Both the position numbers and the translations under genes were made by a program. From Dyella mobilis (GTDB lineage: Bacteria > Pseudomonadota > Gammaproteobacteria > Xanthomonadales > Rhodanobacteraceae): DNA of 64,000 nucleotides. The notes beneath the pieces were generated by a model. It was not told the origin of the DNA. It did not search any database and worked only from the letters and a program-made list of their open reading frames with translations. Below, one piece after another: positions 38,428-46,923 of the stretch. How positions within the stretch are numbered: position 1 is the stretch's first letter; the number at the start of each line of letters is the position of its first letter. The DNA lies in contig NZ_JADIKF010000033.1 of NCBI RefSeq assembly GCF_016904945.1, positions 1 to 64,000 of the forward strand, read 5' to 3'.

Positions 38428-38850
38428 ATGAAAACGGGATTGGCCGCAGTTGCCGCCACAATCGCTCTTGCAGGTTGCGTTACCACGGGGGGCAAGGTTG
38501 TCGATAAACAAGTCTTGTCGGCGCTCAAGCCGGGCGTTTCGACGATTGACCAGGTCAAGACCAACCTGGGTCAGCCTTTCCAGGACACCAGGGAGCCGGA
38601 CGGTACCGAGCAGCTGCAGTACATAAGCAAGGTTCGGAAGGTCAATCCGGACGTGCGCACGATCGGCTCCAACATTCCCAGGCAGATCGAGGAAAACGTT
38701 TCCGCCTTGCTGGTATTCGACCAGACCGGCCATTTTCTTCACGCTTGGACGACCGACAAGACCGTGGACGAAAACGTGCCCGGCAATTTGGGCAAGGTGC
38801 AGCAAGGTGACATTAGGCGAGGCGGCGCATTCAGTCGAGGCGGCGGGTGA
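38428..38850 (+). CDS. SmpA/OmlA-like lipoprotein
   Basis: 140 residues with a lipoprotein signal (MKTGLAAVAATIALAGC, lipobox LAGC). The mature part has 'LSALKPGVSTIDQVKTNLGQPFQDTREPDGTEQLQYIS' which fits the small SmpA/OmlA fold, then 'SALLVFDQTGHFLHAWT'. A glycine/arginine-rich tail ends the protein. GGAGGG lies five to six bases before the ATG. Probably anchored in the outer membrane. Role unknown. Two other proteins here (15282-15626 and BamE) share this motif. Confidence 0.8.
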   Translation: MKTGLAAVAATIALAGCVTTGGKVVDKQVLSALKPGVSTIDQVKTNLGQPFQDTREPDGTEQLQYISKVRKVNPDVRTIGSNIPRQIEENVSALLVFDQTGHFLHAWTTDKTVDENVPGNLGKVQQGDIRRGGAFSRGGG

Positions 38851-38909
38851 AGCGGCATTGGATGTGCGTGCGGTGGCCCGCACGATAGACCTTTATCACG
38901 TGTGCGGCT

Positions 38910-39299
38910 TCATTCCGCTACGACAGTGCCCTGGTGATAAACGATCTTCCATCCCTGCGCCGTGCGGCGCCACAGGGTGGCGCGGCGCGTGATGCGTTCG
39001 CCTTGTCGCAGCACGTAGGTAAGCAGATAGTTGTCCGCCGCAATCTCGCGGCAATGGAAGTCGCTGGTTTCCCACGTATCTTCCACGGGATGTCGGGAAC
39101 GCTCTTCCAGCACGTCGAGCACGTAGCTGCGACTGTAACGGCGGCCCGATGCACCGACCTCCCAAAAGTCGGCTTCGGTCATGGCTTCGAAATCGGCGCG
39201 GGTGGTACCGAACTCGGGGCGATGAAAAATCGGCTCGCGCCGCTTCAGTTCATCCAGCACGGGTTGCACGTGCTGCGCGGTGATCGGATCGGATTCCAT
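38910..39299 (-). CDS. SnoaL/NTF2-like protein (DUF4440-type)
   Basis: 129 residues from ATG 39299: 'LDELKRREPIFHRPEFGTTRADFEAMTEADFWEVGASGRRYSR' and 'LLTYVLRQGERITRRATLWRRTAQGWKIVYHQGTVV'. The last pattern, 'R-x-x-LW-R-x-x-GWKIxYHQGT', is typical of DUF4440 cone-fold proteins. Another start (39323) is possible because the region upstream stays open, but no clear ribosome-binding site decides it. A terminator-like hairpin on this strand lies 92 bp upstream. Function unknown. Confidence 0.72.
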   Translation of the reverse strand: MESDPITAQHVQPVLDELKRREPIFHRPEFGTTRADFEAMTEADFWEVGASGRRYSRSYVLDVLEERSRHPVEDTWETSDFHCREIAADNYLLTYVLRQGERITRRATLWRRTAQGWKIVYHQGTVVAE

Positions 39300-39640
39300 G
39301 GCTTGTCGATGTACTCCCTGCATGCACGAGAGAAAGTTGGACGTTGCTGCGCTCATTCCAGCGCAAGTCGGCACACAGTTTCGCATCCACAAAAAAAAGC
39401 CGCCATTGCGGCGGCTTTGGCGGGCGAAGGACCGGGGGCAGGGGAACCCACCGGCGTCTGGGATATCGCCCTTGAGACTATTTTTCTCACAACGAATGTG
39501 ATGATGGCGCAAAGAAAAAACTTGGCTTGAATGCAGCAAGTCGTGAGGGTGTCGTGAAAGAGCGCGTCGTTGGCGACGTGCATCGCGAATGCAGCGGCCT
39601 GGATCGCCAGAGTCCCGGTTGGCTTGCACTCAGTATTTGA
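39300..39640. other. Gene-free region between the SnoaL-like gene and tetR; possible minus-strand RNA
   Basis: No protein is supported. On the minus strand a transcript starting near the tetR operator would run into the U-tailed hairpin at 39391-39419. It could form a TGAGA/TCTCA stem near 39465-39485 and a GC-rich segment just before the terminator. A short minus-strand open frame exists but runs through the terminator, which argues against translation. Confidence 0.35.
39391..39419 (-). terminator. Rho-independent terminator reading leftward
   Basis: On the minus strand AAAGCCGCCGCAATGGCGGC is followed by eight T. No minus-strand gene lies immediately before it, so it ends either a short RNA divergent from tetR or acts within the leader of the SnoaL-like gene. 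Confidence 0.75.
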
Positions 39641-39667
39641 ACGTCGTATATTTTTATACGTCGTATA
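39641..39667. promoter_or_regulatory. Probable TetR operator
   Basis: Two overlapping inverted repeats: CGTATA-TTTT-TATACG (39645-39660) and TATACG-T-CGTATA (39655-39667). They form a direct repeat of ACGTCGTATA (39641-39650, 39658-39667). The site lies 15 bp before the tetR start codon. AT-rich palindromes at this position are the usual autoregulatory targets of TetR-family repressors. Confidence 0.75.
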
Positions 39668-39682
39668 AAAATATGGTGCGGC

Positions 39683-40315
39683 ATGACCAAGGCAGACAGC
39701 CGGCCCGCAGCCGGCCGCCGCGAGCGCAAGCGGCAGGAAACGGCCGACAAACTGGGCGTGGTCGCGATGGGGCTGTTCGAAATCCATGGCTACCAGGAGG
39801 TGACCATGGAGCAGATCGCCGCTGCTGCCGACGTGGCCAAGGGCACGCTCTACAACTACTTCCCGGTCAAAGAAGCCCTGCTGGCTTATCAGTTCCGCCG
39901 CGAAATCGCCGCCGGCATGGCGGCGGTCGCCAGCGAGCTCGGGCGCAAGCGCAGCTTTGCCTCGCGCATGCGCTTTTTGCTCGATGCCTCTGCCGAATGG
40001 AATGCGGCGCGGCGCGCCTATCTGCCGCATTACCTGCGCTTTCGCCTGATCGAGATCGATCCCGATGCGCGCCGTGCCGCGGATGAGGATCAGCAGAGCG
40101 GTGTGAACCGCATCCTCGAGCAATTGCTTCTAGCCGGTCAGCAGCAAGGAGAAGTACGCGGCGATCTGGATGCGCACGAGTTGGCCGGCACGTTCGAGGT
40201 GATGTGCTTGGGCGCCGTCATGGCGTGGCTGCATCACCCCGAGATTGACCTGAAGCAACGCTTTGCGTTGGTGCTGGACGTGTGGCTGCACGGTATTGCC
40301 GGGAAAAAAGCATGA
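39683..40315 (+). CDS. TetR-family transcriptional repressor
   Basis: 210 residues with the N-terminal helix-turn-helix 'GLFEIHGYQEVTMEQIAAAADVAKGTLYNYFPVKEALL' (about 28-68), which is textbook TetR. The C-terminal ligand domain is unassigned. The stop overlaps the start of the next gene (ATGA), so it is the first gene of a three-gene operon with a phosphotransferase-like enzyme and a hydrolase. The palindromes just upstream are likely its operator. The inducer is probably a compound handled by the operon. Confidence 0.93.
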   Translation: MTKADSRPAAGRRERKRQETADKLGVVAMGLFEIHGYQEVTMEQIAAAADVAKGTLYNYFPVKEALLAYQFRREIAAGMAAVASELGRKRSFASRMRFLLDASAEWNAARRAYLPHYLRFRLIEIDPDARRAADEDQQSGVNRILEQLLLAGQQQGEVRGDLDAHELAGTFEVMCLGAVMAWLHHPEIDLKQRFALVLDVWLHGIAGKKA

Positions 40316-42864
40316 GCGGCATGATTCTGGATTGGTCTGCTGCGCGAGAGGCGGGTGCCGCATGCGCCGGTGGCAAGGGTTGGCAATTGGGCGTACTCGC
40401 GGATCTAGGCTTGCCGGTGCCACGCGGTTTTGTGATCGCCGCCGAAGCCAGTGCAGGGCATCGTTGTGGCGATCCTCTGCCCGCACCGGTGATGGATGCC
40501 TTGGCCCATGCGTTGCAACGCCATGGCTGGATCGATCAACCGCTGGCGGTGCGCTCTTCGGCCGTGCAGGAAGATTCCGGGTACGCGTCATTTGCGGGCA
40601 TGCATCGGTCGTGCTTGAACGTGCGCGGGCTCGATGCCGTTGCACGCGCCGTGCAGCAAGTGTGGGATTCGCACGGTTCTCCTGAAGCGGTGGCTTATCG
40701 CCAGCGCCTGGGCATCGTCGACCGCGTTGCCGCCATGGCCGTCGTGGTGATGCCGCTGTTGCCGGCGGTGGCATCGGGCATCGCGTTTACCTGCGACCCG
40801 TTGTCGGGCCGGCGCGATCAATGGCTGATCCACGCAAACTGGGGATTGGGCGAAGCGCTGGTCAGCGGACAGGCGGATGGCGACGAGTATCGGTTGCAGG
40901 AAGCGGGCGACGACGCGCGACTGGTTTTGATTGACCGGCGCGTGGGCGGCAAGGCACGTTTCAGCGCAGCCGCTGAAGCAGGCGGCACGGCGCTGCAGGA
41001 CACGCCGGCGCAGCAAGCAGCTCAAGCCGTGCTGAGTACGGATCAAGTCATTGCGTTGGGCGAGATCGTACGCGAGGTCGCCAACGTGCTCGACTACGCA
41101 AACCCTCATTACGACGTGGAATGGGTATGGGATGGGCATCGCCACTGGGTGGTGCAGGCGCGGCCGGTGACCGTGACCGGGCGATATACCTATTCGGCCC
41201 TGGCCGGTCAGCCGACCATCTGGTCGCGCGGCAATTCGCGCGACGTGGTCCCCGATCCGCTGTCGCCGATGGATGTCAGCCGCACCACATTCGAGCGCAT
41301 CCTGACCCGTACCACGGCGCTGGCCGGTTACCCGACCCTGCCGGGGATTCAGCGCATCGCCTTGCACGCCGGGCGGATCTACTACGACGCATCGATCATG
41401 CAATGGGAGGCTTTCGACGCGTTTGGCGCCGAACCGAAAGCCATTAACGAATTGCTCGGCGGGCACCACCCGGAGATTGCCGTGCCTGCGCCAACCTTGA
41501 AGCAGAAGCTCAAGCGCTTGCAGTACAGCTTGCGTTTTATCCGGCGCATCACCGGCCCGCGGCTTCGCGCGCATCGCCTGATCGCCGGCGTGCGCAAGGA
41601 TGCGGCCGAGCGGCTGATGCAAAGCCTGCCACCCGATAACGCGGCGTTGGCATCCGGCTTGCGCGAACAGATTGCGCGCATGCGCGGTGCAGACGATCTG
41701 TTTTTACTGTGGGCGGCGGGCAGTGCGCTTTATGCCTTGCTTGATGGGATCGAGAAATATTGTCCCGGCGAAAGCCACGGGCTTGCCGCGGCCTTGATGG
41801 CTCGCGGCAAGCCCAGCGTCACGGCAGAGCAGGGCTATGCCTTGCTGGAGTTGTCCCGTGTTGCGGCAACCGATCCGGCCGCACGGGCGTGGCTGCAGAG
41901 TCAGGATCTGGTCGCTTCCGAATGGGCGCAACAATTGCCGCCAGACAGTGCATTTCGGCGAGCCTTTGAAACGTTCATGCGCGAATACGGCCATCGCGCC
42001 ATCTACGAGAGCTATCTGCGCAATCCGCGCTGGCGCGAATCGCCTGGCTATCTGCTGCAAAGCATCGTCGGCCTGATGGGCTGCGATCCGGCAGCGGGGC
42101 GCGAGCGTCAGCAACAGGCGTGGATGGCTGCGCGTAGACGCCTCTCCAAGGCGCTGCCGTGGCATTTCCGGTTGCTGCTGCCGATCTTGGTGCGTTTCGC
42201 AACGGCTGAACGCAACATCCGCGAAGCCTCGCGCAGTGCCTATGTTGCGCAATTGGAAGTGGCCCGGCGCTTGACGCTTGCGCTGGCGCAGCGCATGGCT
42301 GCGCGCGGATGGACGAACGAGGACGATATCTTCAACCTCACCCTTCCGGAATGGCTTTCGCTGGCGGAGGGCCGTCTGCCGATCGCCGTTGCAACCAAGC
42401 GTGCAGCGTGGCGCCGTGCCCAGCTTGAAGTCTTTGCCGCCCATCCGAAGCCGGAAGTGATCATCGAAAAGGGCGGCATGGCCTTCGAGCAACACGCGCC
42501 GGATATCCAAAGTGCTGACGCCCACGTGTGGAGTGGCATTGCCGTCGGTGGTGGCCGCGCCACGGGAGCGGCGCACGTCGCGCACGAGCCCGGTGAAGCC
42601 TTGGGCATGCCGGTCGGTGCGGTGCTGGTCGCGCCCTCCACCGATCCGGCGTGGACACCGCAGTTTCTGAAAGCCGGTGCGCTGGTGATGGAGACGGGCG
42701 GCTACCTGTCGCACGGTGCGATTGTGGCGCGCGAGTTCGGTATTCCTGCAGTGGTCAATCTGCCCGGCATCCTGGGCCACATCGAGAACGGCGACGTGCT
42801 GGATGTGGATGGCAACCGTGGCCGGGTGTATCGCTTGGCGGCAGAAGGAATGGTGGCTGGATGA
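40312..42864 (+). CDS. PEP-synthase/rifampin-phosphotransferase-like enzyme
   Basis: 850 residues with three modules. The first is an N-terminal ATP-grasp 'PPDK_N' domain (about 1-310; 'VPRGFVIAAE', 'AVRSSAVQEDSGYASFAGMH', 'VVQARPVT'). The second is a long helical central region (about 330-740). The third is a C-terminal phosphohistidine domain with H801 in 'GGYLSHGAIVAREFGIPAVV'. This order matches rifampin phosphotransferases and related dikinases rather than classical PEP synthase, which has a C-terminal PEP-binding barrel that is missing here. Such enzymes move the ATP beta-phosphate via the histidine to a bound substrate. The central region would bind that substrate, which cannot be named from sequence. 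It is translationally coupled to tetR (ATGA) and to the hydrolase (ATGA). Confidence 0.82.
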   Translation: MSGMILDWSAAREAGAACAGGKGWQLGVLADLGLPVPRGFVIAAEASAGHRCGDPLPAPVMDALAHALQRHGWIDQPLAVRSSAVQEDSGYASFAGMHRSCLNVRGLDAVARAVQQVWDSHGSPEAVAYRQRLGIVDRVAAMAVVVMPLLPAVASGIAFTCDPLSGRRDQWLIHANWGLGEALVSGQADGDEYRLQEAGDDARLVLIDRRVGGKARFSAAAEAGGTALQDTPAQQAAQAVLSTDQVIALGEIVREVANVLDYANPHYDVEWVWDGHRHWVVQARPVTVTGRYTYSALAGQPTIWSRGNSRDVVPDPLSPMDVSRTTFERILTRTTALAGYPTLPGIQRIALHAGRIYYDASIMQWEAFDAFGAEPKAINELLGGHHPEIAVPAPTLKQKLKRLQYSLRFIRRITGPRLRAHRLIAGVRKDAAERLMQSLPPDNAALASGLREQIARMRGADDLFLLWAAGSALYALLDGIEKYCPGESHGLAAALMARGKPSVTAEQGYALLELSRVAATDPAARAWLQSQDLVASEWAQQLPPDSAFRRAFETFMREYGHRAIYESYLRNPRWRESPGYLLQSIVGLMGCDPAAGRERQQQAWMAARRRLSKALPWHFRLLLPILVRFATAERNIREASRSAYVAQLEVARRLTLALAQRMAARGWTNEDDIFNLTLPEWLSLAEGRLPIAVATKRAAWRRAQLEVFAAHPKPEVIIEKGGMAFEQHAPDIQSADAHVWSGIAVGGGRATGAAHVAHEPGEALGMPVGAVLVAPSTDPAWTPQFLKAGALVMETGGYLSHGAIVAREFGIPAVVNLPGILGHIENGDVLDVDGNRGRVYRLAAEGMVAG

Positions 42865-43814
42865 ACGTGGCAATGACGGCCCTTGCGGCGCTAATTCTTT
42901 TGCTCGCCACACTGGCACTGCTTACGTGGTGGATAACCCGGCAGGCCGAACGCCAGGCGCCGCCGATAGGGCAATTCGCCGAAGTAAACGGTGCGCGGCT
43001 GCACTATCTGGACCAAGGCAGTGGACCCGCCATCGTCGCGTTGCACGGCGTAAACGGCAATCTGCGCGATTTCTATCGACTGATCGACCGGCTTGCCGAA
43101 AACCATCGTGTCATCGCCATCGACCGTCCTGGTTGTGGTTATTCGGTGATGCTGTCCGGACCGCAACCGCCGTTGCGTGCGCAGGCGTCATTGGTGGCTG
43201 CACTGATGGACCGGATCGGTGTGCAAGAGGCGACCGTGGTCGGGCATTCGCTAGGCGGCGCCCTGGCGCTGGCGTTGGCGCTGGATCATTCCAAGCACGT
43301 GCGGTCGCTGGCGCTGATCGCTCCCTTGAGCCAGGCAAAGCTGGCCGTCCCTAGGTTGTTCAAAGCTTTTCAAATGCCGCCTGCGCTGCGGCGTCTCATT
43401 GCGTATACCTCCGTGACGCCAGTGAGCCGGCTGGTGCAGAAGGCCGCTTTGACCTGGAGCTTCGCGCCCGATCCGCCTTGCTACGACTATCTGGTGCAAG
43501 GCGGCGGCGTGCTGAGCGTTCGCCCAGGCAATTTTCTCGCTGCCGCTGCCGATATCGCGAGCGTGCGCGGCGAACTGCTGCAGATGGTGCCGCGCTATGG
43601 CTCTTTGAACATGCCCGTGCACATCATTTTCGGCAGGCAGGACGCCTGCCTGGATGGTTCGATACACGGAGAGCGCCTGGCCGAATCGATCCCTCATGCG
43701 AAGCTGCGGTTGATCGATGGCGGACATCTGATCACCGTTGCGGCGGCCGATGCGGTATACGAGATGATCCGGCAAGCGGCACGCGAGGGATACAGCCCCG
43801 CCGATGATGGCTAG
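42861..43814 (+). CDS. Membrane-anchored alpha/beta hydrolase
   Basis: 317 residues. One N-terminal membrane helix (about 5-25) is followed by an alpha/beta-hydrolase fold: 'VALHGVNGNLRDF' oxyanion region, nucleophile S130 in VVGHSLGGAL, acid in 'FGRQDACLDG' and base in 'IDGGHLITV'. The start overlaps the stop of the phosphotransferase-like gene by four bases, so the two proteins are probably made together under TetR control. The substrate is unknown. It might act on the same compound or on a membrane lipid. Confidence 0.87.
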   Translation: MNVAMTALAALILLLATLALLTWWITRQAERQAPPIGQFAEVNGARLHYLDQGSGPAIVALHGVNGNLRDFYRLIDRLAENHRVIAIDRPGCGYSVMLSGPQPPLRAQASLVAALMDRIGVQEATVVGHSLGGALALALALDHSKHVRSLALIAPLSQAKLAVPRLFKAFQMPPALRRLIAYTSVTPVSRLVQKAALTWSFAPDPPCYDYLVQGGGVLSVRPGNFLAAAADIASVRGELLQMVPRYGSLNMPVHIIFGRQDACLDGSIHGERLAESIPHAKLRLIDGGHLITVAAADAVYEMIRQAAREGYSPADDG

Positions 43815-43859
43815 GTCAGTGCTGGTAACGAAGCGACGTTCTTCGCAGGGATCGTGCGC

Positions 43860-44111
43860 TCAAGGCGAGCGAACGGTGGTTCCGGTCTGCTCCGGCTTGG
43901 CCGAGGGTTTCTCGGCCTGCTTCGGGTTCGGGTTGCGATACGCCAGCACCAGGCCGGCGACGACCATCATCAATCCGCCCACCATTGCCGCGATGGCGCA
44001 GCGGACCTTGGTCGGGTCCCCGCTGAACAGTTCCGGCGTGACCGCGCCGCTGATGATGATGGCCGAGCTGCACAAAACGATTGCCCGGCGGTGCCTAGAG
44101 GAAATTTTCAC
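43860..44111 (-). CDS. Small two-helix membrane protein (83 aa)
   Basis: From a GTG at 44111 the protein reads MKISSRHRRAIVLCSSAIII... with helices at about 10-27 and 38-58 and a charged Pro/Lys-rich tail. AGGA is close (three bases) to the GTG, so the start is uncertain. It lies tail to tail with the hydrolase gene. No family recognised. The basic N-terminus and hydrophobic pattern make it more likely real than a shadow. Confidence 0.5.
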   Translation of the reverse strand: MKISSRHRRAIVLCSSAIIISGAVTPELFSGDPTKVRCAIAAMVGGLMMVVAGLVLAYRNPNPKQAEKPSAKPEQTGTTVRSP

Positions 44112-44160
44112 GTTCCTGGACCCCCGTCCGATTAGGGCTCAGTCTAGCGTAATTCGGCGC

Positions 44161-44255
44161 AGGGCCTGTTAGCTCTATTTTCGTAGCCGGCGTTCTCGTG
44201 CTCTTCCCGCAAACAGCTCCCGGTGCGGGCCGCGAAAATAGGGCTGACAGTCCCT
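44161..44255. repeat. 95-bp stem-loop repeat related to the 20.4/20.9-kb inverted repeat
   Basis: The outer arms of 23 bp start AGGGCCTGTTAGC at 44161 and end GCTGACAGTCCCT at 44255, and they match at 20 of 23 positions when folded. They enclose a GC-rich loop. The arm shares AGGGCCTGTTAGC with the repeats flanking the STAS-like gene. It lies four bases beyond the CLC gene's stop and may be its 3' end structure. Confidence 0.75.
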
Positions 44256-44259
44256 AAAA

Positions 44260-46056
44260 CTACTTCACGTTGCCAAAAAAGCGCTCGCGCACCCGCTCTT
44301 CCTCGTGATGGTGGGTATAGGGCTTCAGCAGGTCGTAGCGGGTCACCATGCCCAGCAGCAGTTGCCGGTCGGCGCTGACCACCGGGATGCGATCAAGCTT
44401 CTCCACCGCCGCGCGGATGGCCACGCTCTTGCAGCTTTCGTCCGGGAAGGAGACGACCGGTTCCTTCCCAAGCACGTCGGCGAGCTGCCGGTTGCCGTCC
44501 GGATCGTCCTGGCGCAATCGGGCCAGTTCCTCTCGATTGATCACGTTGAGCAGGCGCCCATCGCTATCGATGACCGGATAGGCACGGTATTTCTGGTCGG
44601 CGCCGAAATACTTCTGCGACGCTTCGCTTACGCTGATGTTGCCGGGAATGGTCATGATGTCGGTGGTCATCACGTCTTTCACCGTGACGTGCTCAAGCCG
44701 GTCCACCGTGTATTCGCGAAAAATGTCGAAGCCGCGGCGCGCCACTTTCTCGGTAAGAATGGAACGCTTCATCAAGAACACGCTCACGCCATAGGCCGCC
44801 GTGCAGGCCACCAGCAAAGCGGGCAATGCACTCGCGTTGTGCGTGAGTTCCAGGGCAAACATGATCGAGGTGAAAGGCAGGCGCATCACCCCGGCCAGCA
44901 TCGCCCCCATGCCGAGTAGCGGCCACAGCAGCGTATTGCCGCCGGGAAACACCATCGATTCGAGCGCGCCAAGGCCGGCGCCCAAGGCCAACAGCGGAGC
45001 CAACACGCCGCCGGACGTGCCGGAGCCCAGATAGATCACCCACATCAGCGCCTTGGCCAGCATGAAGACCACGATCGCGCTGCCTACCAGCTTGCCGGTC
45101 AGCAGCTGATCGATCACGTCGTAGCCCACGCCCAGCGCTTGCGGCTCGAACCAGCCGCCGATGCTTATGGCGATAGCACCGATGGCCGGCCACCACATCC
45201 AATGGATCGGCAACTTGGTGAAGCCGTCTTCCACTTTGTAAATGGCGGCGGTAAGCGCGGTGGCGAACAGGCCTGCGAGAAAGCCGCACACCGCGGCCAG
45301 GCACAAATCCGTCAGCTGCAGGTGGAATTCCACGTTGAGCGGAAACAGCGGGCCTGCGCCGAGCAGAAACGGCCGCAATGCATCGGCTACGAAGCAGGCA
45401 ATGGCCACCGGAATGGTGCTGCGCGGGCGCCATTCGAACAGCAACAGTTCCACGGCCAGCAAGGTTGCAGCAATAGGGGTGCTGAAAGTGGCCGCCATGC
45501 CGGCGCAGGCGCCCGCCACCAGCAAGGTGCGCCGTTCGATGGAGGTGAGATAGAACATCTGGCCGAACAGCGAGCCCACCGCGCCGCCGGTCATGATGAT
45601 CGGCCCCTCGGCACCAAACGGCCCGCCGGTACCGATGGCGATCGCCGCCGACAGCGGTTTCAAAATCGCCACCTTGAGCATCATCTTGCTCTTGCGGAAC
45701 AGGATGGCCTCCAGCGCTTCGGGAATACCGTGGCCGCGGATGCGATCGGAACCGAAACGGGCCATCAGACCGATGATCAGGCCGCCCACGATCGGCGCCA
45801 GCACGATCGCCCAGGCCGAGTGCCCCAATGATGGCGGCACGAAGTCGAACGACAGACGCTGCAGAAAGGCCAGGTTGGTGACGAAGCCGATCATGCGGTA
45901 AAGCACGAACGCCACGAGTGCGGCGGCGATGCCGACGAACACCGCCATCAGCGATAGCTTGAGGATGCTGACGCTAGGTCGGAAATCGCTCTGGCTGAGC
46001 GTGTCGCGTTTCCACTTCTCGTAGATCTGCCGGGCTAGATGCGTGATGCGGGTCAT
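44260..46056 (-). CDS. CLC-family chloride channel/transporter with CBS domains
   Basis: 598 residues: a CLC membrane domain (about 30-430) and two CBS domains (about 455-590, 'VKDVMTTDIMTIPGNISVSEASQKYF'). Selectivity motifs: G-H-G-I-P at 108-112 where canonical CLCs have GSGIP, 'GPFGAEGP' with gating Glu at 150, and 'SGTSGGVLAPLL'. The internal proton glutamate of exchangers (second Glu of 'IEE' in E. coli ClcA) appears to be Leu in 'LLAVELLLFEW'. CBS domains usually bind adenine nucleotides. Start ATG 46056 is chosen for the family N-terminus over a much longer open frame. Confidence 0.9.
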   Translation of the reverse strand: MTRITHLARQIYEKWKRDTLSQSDFRPSVSILKLSLMAVFVGIAAALVAFVLYRMIGFVTNLAFLQRLSFDFVPPSLGHSAWAIVLAPIVGGLIIGLMARFGSDRIRGHGIPEALEAILFRKSKMMLKVAILKPLSAAIAIGTGGPFGAEGPIIMTGGAVGSLFGQMFYLTSIERRTLLVAGACAGMAATFSTPIAATLLAVELLLFEWRPRSTIPVAIACFVADALRPFLLGAGPLFPLNVEFHLQLTDLCLAAVCGFLAGLFATALTAAIYKVEDGFTKLPIHWMWWPAIGAIAISIGGWFEPQALGVGYDVIDQLLTGKLVGSAIVVFMLAKALMWVIYLGSGTSGGVLAPLLALGAGLGALESMVFPGGNTLLWPLLGMGAMLAGVMRLPFTSIMFALELTHNASALPALLVACTAAYGVSVFLMKRSILTEKVARRGFDIFREYTVDRLEHVTVKDVMTTDIMTIPGNISVSEASQKYFGADQKYRAYPVIDSDGRLLNVINREELARLRQDDPDGNRQLADVLGKEPVVSFPDESCKSVAIRAAVEKLDRIPVVSADRQLLLGMVTRYDLLKPYTHHHEEERVRERFFGNVK

Positions 46057-46370
46057 GGGAATCCCGAATGACTGCCAACCACGGCCCGACCGGTATGGCA
46101 CACCCGCCCGGGGCCAACGCAAGCCTGTGCGAGCCGATCTGGCGGGCAGGAATGCGGCCAGGGCAGGGTAGCGCATTCCTGCCTCGGCATCAGGTATGCC
46201 CATGCAGCCTCGACGAGCGTGGCAACCGTTCGCGTCTTTGCCGCGAAGCAGGAGTGCGTCTGATTCTCGAATTAGTGCTGAAAAAGCCCGCAAAGAAAAA
46301 AGGACGGCGGTGATCAAACCGTCGTCCCCCATTTTGCCGGTCCAACTGGTGGCAGCCAGCTGCCGAATAC
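46057..46370. other. Gene-free gap between clc and the VOC gene
   Basis: 314 bp. The minus-strand frame is continuous with clc, but its sequence is low in regular structure and lacks a start signal, so I leave it non-coding. It should contain the clc promoter. No repeat or hairpin stands out. Confidence 0.4.
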
Positions 46371-46784
46371 TCAGCTGTGCGGCGGAATCGCGCTGGGATC
46401 CATCCACATCACTTCCCAGATGTGGCCATCCGGATCTTCAAAACTGCGGCCGTACATGAAGCCGTAATCCTGGGTCGGCGTCGGATCGGCCTTGCCGCCG
46501 GCACGGGTTGCCTCGTCGACGAGGGCGGAAACCTGCTCGCGGCTATCTGCCGACAGACACAACAGCACCTGTGCCTCGGTATGCGCATCGACAATCCGCT
46601 TGCCGGTGAATTGGCGCCACTTGTCGTGGGTCAGCAGCATCGTGTGAATCGTGTCCGAAATCACCATGCACGCCGCGGTATCGTCAGTGAATGCGGGATT
46701 GTTGACCGCGCCGACGGCCTCGTAAAAGGCTTTTGATCGCTTCAGATCAGTCACCGGCAGGTTAACAAAGATGAGTTTGCTCAT
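46371..46784 (-). CDS. VOC/glyoxalase-superfamily protein
   Basis: 137 residues: 'MSKLIFVNLPVTDLKRSKAFYEAVGA' at the start and 'SFEDPDGHIWEVMWMDPSAI' at the end are the paired beta-alpha-beta-beta-beta signature of the vicinal oxygen chelate fold, of the YaeR/PhnB-like 'lactoylglutathione lyase' type. AAGGA lies before the ATG at 46784, and the longer upstream frame is ignored. It may bind a metal and a small electrophile or drug, but the activity is not predictable. Monocistronic. Confidence 0.87.
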   Translation of the reverse strand: MSKLIFVNLPVTDLKRSKAFYEAVGAVNNPAFTDDTAACMVISDTIHTMLLTHDKWRQFTGKRIVDAHTEAQVLLCLSADSREQVSALVDEATRAGGKADPTPTQDYGFMYGRSFEDPDGHIWEVMWMDPSAIPPHS

Positions 46785-46923
46785 TATCTGGTCCTTGAGA
46801 TGTAAGCCACGGCATGATCGCCGCCGCATGTTAGCGTCGAACGAGCTGGATCGGAATCGACAGCAATGGCGGATTCGATCTCCGCTTGCTGAGAGTGGGG
46901 TATGCGCCAAGGGGCGCCTTCAG

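Noticed and set aside
39353..40123. 256-codon minus-strand frame opposite tetR
   Set aside because: It is antisense to the TetR helix-turn-helix and reads through a rho-independent terminator.
46057..46407. N-terminal extension of the CLC protein by over 100 codons
   Set aside because: The extension is Arg/Ala-rich without hydrophobic or domain features. ATG 46056 gives the normal CLC start.
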